A stretch of 33,157 nt of DNA from Bacteroidaceae bacterium (lineage in GTDB: Bacteria; Bacteroidota; Bacteroidia; Bacteroidales; Bacteroidaceae), in NCBI GenBank assembly GCA_024697785.1, contig JAILEU010000201.1:1-33157 (forward strand), written 5' to 3'. Within the stretch, counting starts at the first letter, position 1; every line of letters begins with the position of its first letter. The position numbers and the translations under genes are program-made. Positions 31,001 through 33,157 of the stretch are shown one piece after another. Under the pieces are notes generated by a model. The model had not been told where the DNA came from, searched no databases, and worked only from the letters and a program-made list of their open reading frames with translations.

Positions 31001-33154
31001 ATGACGAAGCAGATCATCACCTTGGCAGCAGCCGCCTGCCTGACGCTGACAACCGCTGTGGCGGAAAGCGTAACCAGCCACGTCGATACCCGTCTGGGCA
31101 CCACTACCCTGTGGACGCCCGAGGACCTGGGGTTCACCCACACTCGCGACAAGCGGCCCTGGGGCGGCGAAACCTTCCCCGGGGCTGCCACACCCAACGG
31201 CATGGTGCAGCTGACGCCCGTCACGAAATATGGTTCTGGTGGCGGATATCAGTATGAGGACCTGAATATCTATGGGTTTGCCCACACCGCGATGGGCCAT
31301 TGGAACCTGCTGAACGTGCCCATGCTGCCCGTGACGGAGGCGGGGTTCTATCGTGCCGACAGCTATGCCTCGCACTATAGCCACGAACGCGAGACGGCAC
31401 GCCCAGGCTACTATCAGGTCTATCTGGAGCGGTATAAGGTGAACGCCGAACTGACGGTGACGCCCCGCTGTGGTTTCCATCGCTACACCTTCCGTCCCGA
31501 GGACGAGAAGCTGCTACTCATCGACATCACCCGTGCCAACGGCCGCCCTCGCCGCAGGGAGGTGACGAAAGTGGGCGAGCGCGCCTTTCAAGGGCGTCAG
31601 GACGGCGTCTGGTTCTATGCCCAGGCGAACTATGACATTGACGAAGTACGTCAGGAACAGGGATTTGGCGACCCCGTGATGGTCGTCACCTTCAAAAACA
31701 GCCGCGGGGCCACGCCGCTGGAGGTGAAAGTGGGCCTCTCGTTCACCTCGATGGAGAATGCGCGGCTCAATCTCGAGGCGGAGCTGGCCGACAAGAGTTT
31801 CAACGAGGTGAGGCGTGATGCCGACAGCCAATGGGAGACGCTGCTGGGCCACGTGCGCGTCATTGGCGGCACGGCACAGCAGACCGACATGCTCTACTCA
31901 ACCCTCTACCGCGCCTTCCTCTGGCCGTCGCTGCGCAGCGATGTGAACGGCGAATATCGCGACAACCGCGGACAGGTCATCCAGGAAACGTCATTCCTCT
32001 ACTACACTAACCCCGCCTTCTGGGACGAGGCCCGCAACCAGCTCACGCTGCTGACCATGCTCAACCCACAGGTAGCCACCGACGTCATTAAGTCGTCCAT
32101 CGACCGCGGCGAGAAGCAGGGTGGCTACATGCCCACCTACTTCCACGGCGACCATGCATCAACGTTCATCTCGGGCGCATGGCTGCGCGGGCTGCACACC
32201 TTCGACCTGCAGCGGGCCTACCAGCTCATTCTGAAGAATGCCACCGTACCCGGCCGGGGAGGAAGGCCTTATTTAGAGGAATACATGGCCCAGGGCTGGA
32301 TTGCCGAGAAGGACACCTTCAATGTACCAACGTGGAACGAATACAAGGCTGCCGTCACCAAGACCCTGGAATACGCCTACGACGACTATGCTGTGGCGCT
32401 CGCGGCCCATGAGCTGAAAGATAAGAAAAACGAACGGCTGCTCATGGAGCGGGCCAAGAACTACCGCAACGTCTATGACCCTGTGACGGGCTTCATGCGC
32501 GGCCGCATCGCCGACGGCTCGTTCATCAAGGATTTCGACCCTTATTATCCTTATTATGCCTACCAGTATCGCGAGGCCAACGCCTGGAACTCGCTGTTCT
32601 ACGCCCCCCACGACCCCGAGGGCATTGTCGGGCTCTACCCCTCGCCGCTGGCTGTGGAACAGAAGCTCGACTCGCTCTTCAGCGAGCCTTACCGCGACTA
32701 CGAGGCCGACAACTTCTCGGGCTTCATCGGTAATTACTGTCAGGGCAACCAGCCCGGCCACACCATCCCCTTCACCTACTACTTCATCGGTCGGCAGGAG
32801 AAGAGTCAACAGGTCATCAACAAGATACTGAACGAATACTATGGCCGGGGTCCGGAACACCTTGCCCTGCCCGGCATGGACGACGGCGGCGAGATGTCAT
32901 CGTGGTATGCCCTTACCGCCCTCGGCATCTACACCTACTCGCCCGCCGACCCTGAATACATCGTGTCTGTACCTTTGTTCGATCGTGTGGAGTTCGACCT
33001 TCCTCACTCGGGCAAGACCTTCACCATCGTCCGCAAAGGCGCCGGCACCAAGATTAGCCGCATCCTCGTGGGCGGCAAGCCGCTGAAGGGCTGGTTCGTC
33101 AGCCATAACGACCTGGCGGCAGGCAAAGAGATTACCATCGAAGTGGAGCAATAA
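31001..33154 (+). CDS. GH92 family glycosidase, divergent alpha-mannosidase-like
   Basis: 717 residues with a signal peptide ending TTAVA. GH92 enzymes are calcium-dependent inverting exo-alpha-mannosidases with an N-terminal beta-sandwich and an (alpha/alpha)6 barrel. Family landmarks visible here are RPWGGETFPGAATPNGMVQLTP (52-73), YGFAHTAMGH, GGYMPTYFHGDHAS and YREANAWNSLFYAPHDPEGI, where Glu525 matches the catalytic acid. The usual GNEPSHH motif reads GNQPGHT (582-588), and the catalytic-base segment usually written G-D-x-D-x-G-x-M-S reads GMDDGGEMS (625-633), keeping Asp627 and Asp628. These changes place it in a side branch whose sugar preference may differ. The gene is complete and ends with TAA followed at once by TAG at the window edge. 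Confidence 0.9.
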   Translation: MTKQIITLAAAACLTLTTAVAESVTSHVDTRLGTTTLWTPEDLGFTHTRDKRPWGGETFPGAATPNGMVQLTPVTKYGSGGGYQYEDLNIYGFAHTAMGHWNLLNVPMLPVTEAGFYRADSYASHYSHERETARPGYYQVYLERYKVNAELTVTPRCGFHRYTFRPEDEKLLLIDITRANGRPRRREVTKVGERAFQGRQDGVWFYAQANYDIDEVRQEQGFGDPVMVVTFKNSRGATPLEVKVGLSFTSMENARLNLEAELADKSFNEVRRDADSQWETLLGHVRVIGGTAQQTDMLYSTLYRAFLWPSLRSDVNGEYRDNRGQVIQETSFLYYTNPAFWDEARNQLTLLTMLNPQVATDVIKSSIDRGEKQGGYMPTYFHGDHASTFISGAWLRGLHTFDLQRAYQLILKNATVPGRGGRPYLEEYMAQGWIAEKDTFNVPTWNEYKAAVTKTLEYAYDDYAVALAAHELKDKKNERLLMERAKNYRNVYDPVTGFMRGRIADGSFIKDFDPYYPYYAYQYREANAWNSLFYAPHDPEGIVGLYPSPLAVEQKLDSLFSEPYRDYEADNFSGFIGNYCQGNQPGHTIPFTYYFIGRQEKSQQVINKILNEYYGRGPEHLALPGMDDGGEMSSWYALTALGIYTYSPADPEYIVSVPLFDRVEFDLPHSGKTFTIVRKGAGTKISRILVGGKPLKGWFVSHNDLAAGKEITIEVEQ

Positions 33155-33157
33155 TAG

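Overview
The window looks like a chromosomal piece of a Bacteroidota organism, most likely Bacteroidales of the Prevotellaceae type. The evidence is a SusC/SusD pair, lipoproteins in surface glycan-binding positions, promoters of the form TTTG-N19/20-TAnnTTTG, A-rich leaders without clear Shine-Dalgarno sites, and two proteins ending in the YDL-GRR-GIYI-G-KV tail common on secreted Bacteroidales proteins. The first 16 bases are the complement of the 5' end of a 16S rRNA gene, so the locus sits directly beside an rRNA operon.

Left part (1-681): the start of a leftward rRNA operon, its leader with a terminator-like hairpin, a strong promoter at 325-356, and behind that promoter an array of GAAA blocks every 20-23 bp. 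The terminator of the next gene block overlaps the far end of the array.

Left-centre (682-17903, all minus strand): a SusC/SusD-type uptake locus with no recognisable glycoside hydrolase. Order of transcription is susC-like, susD-like, a four-module aromatic-rich surface lipoprotein (DUF4859-like), then two divergent HExxH proteins (DUF6055-like, putative zinc metallopeptidases). Just upstream, under its own promoter, is a 2174-residue secreted multidomain protein with a glycine-rich/hydrophobic core. I infer a system that may bind, cut and import protein or glycopeptide rather than plain polysaccharide.

Middle (17904-18853): a 950-bp divergent intergenic region without a convincing gene but full of structure: a 28-bp perfect inverted repeat made of 8-bp units, a 28-bp perfect AT palindrome in its loop, a GC-rich tandem/inverted repeat, and three copies of an AACCCTGSCA motif.

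Right part (18854-33154): secreted hydrolases. A GH97 of the retaining (alpha-galactosidase-like) type is followed by a DUF1680-clan beta-L-arabinofuranosidase (GH127/GH146). Then come an internally duplicated leucine-rich repeat surface protein with lower GC, an unrecognised secreted protein translationally coupled to a CE1-like esterase, a GH2 beta-galactosidase (minus strand) and a divergent GH92 that fills the right edge. These fit trimming of plant or host glycans. No regulator (HTCS, SusR, ECF/anti-sigma) is present.

A recurring theme is that most of the longer intergenic gaps carry their own short tandem array (7-10 bp unit, exact period, different sequence each time), often with an inverted partner. 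Two of these arrays are TTAGGGG repeats, one able to form a G-quadruplex.
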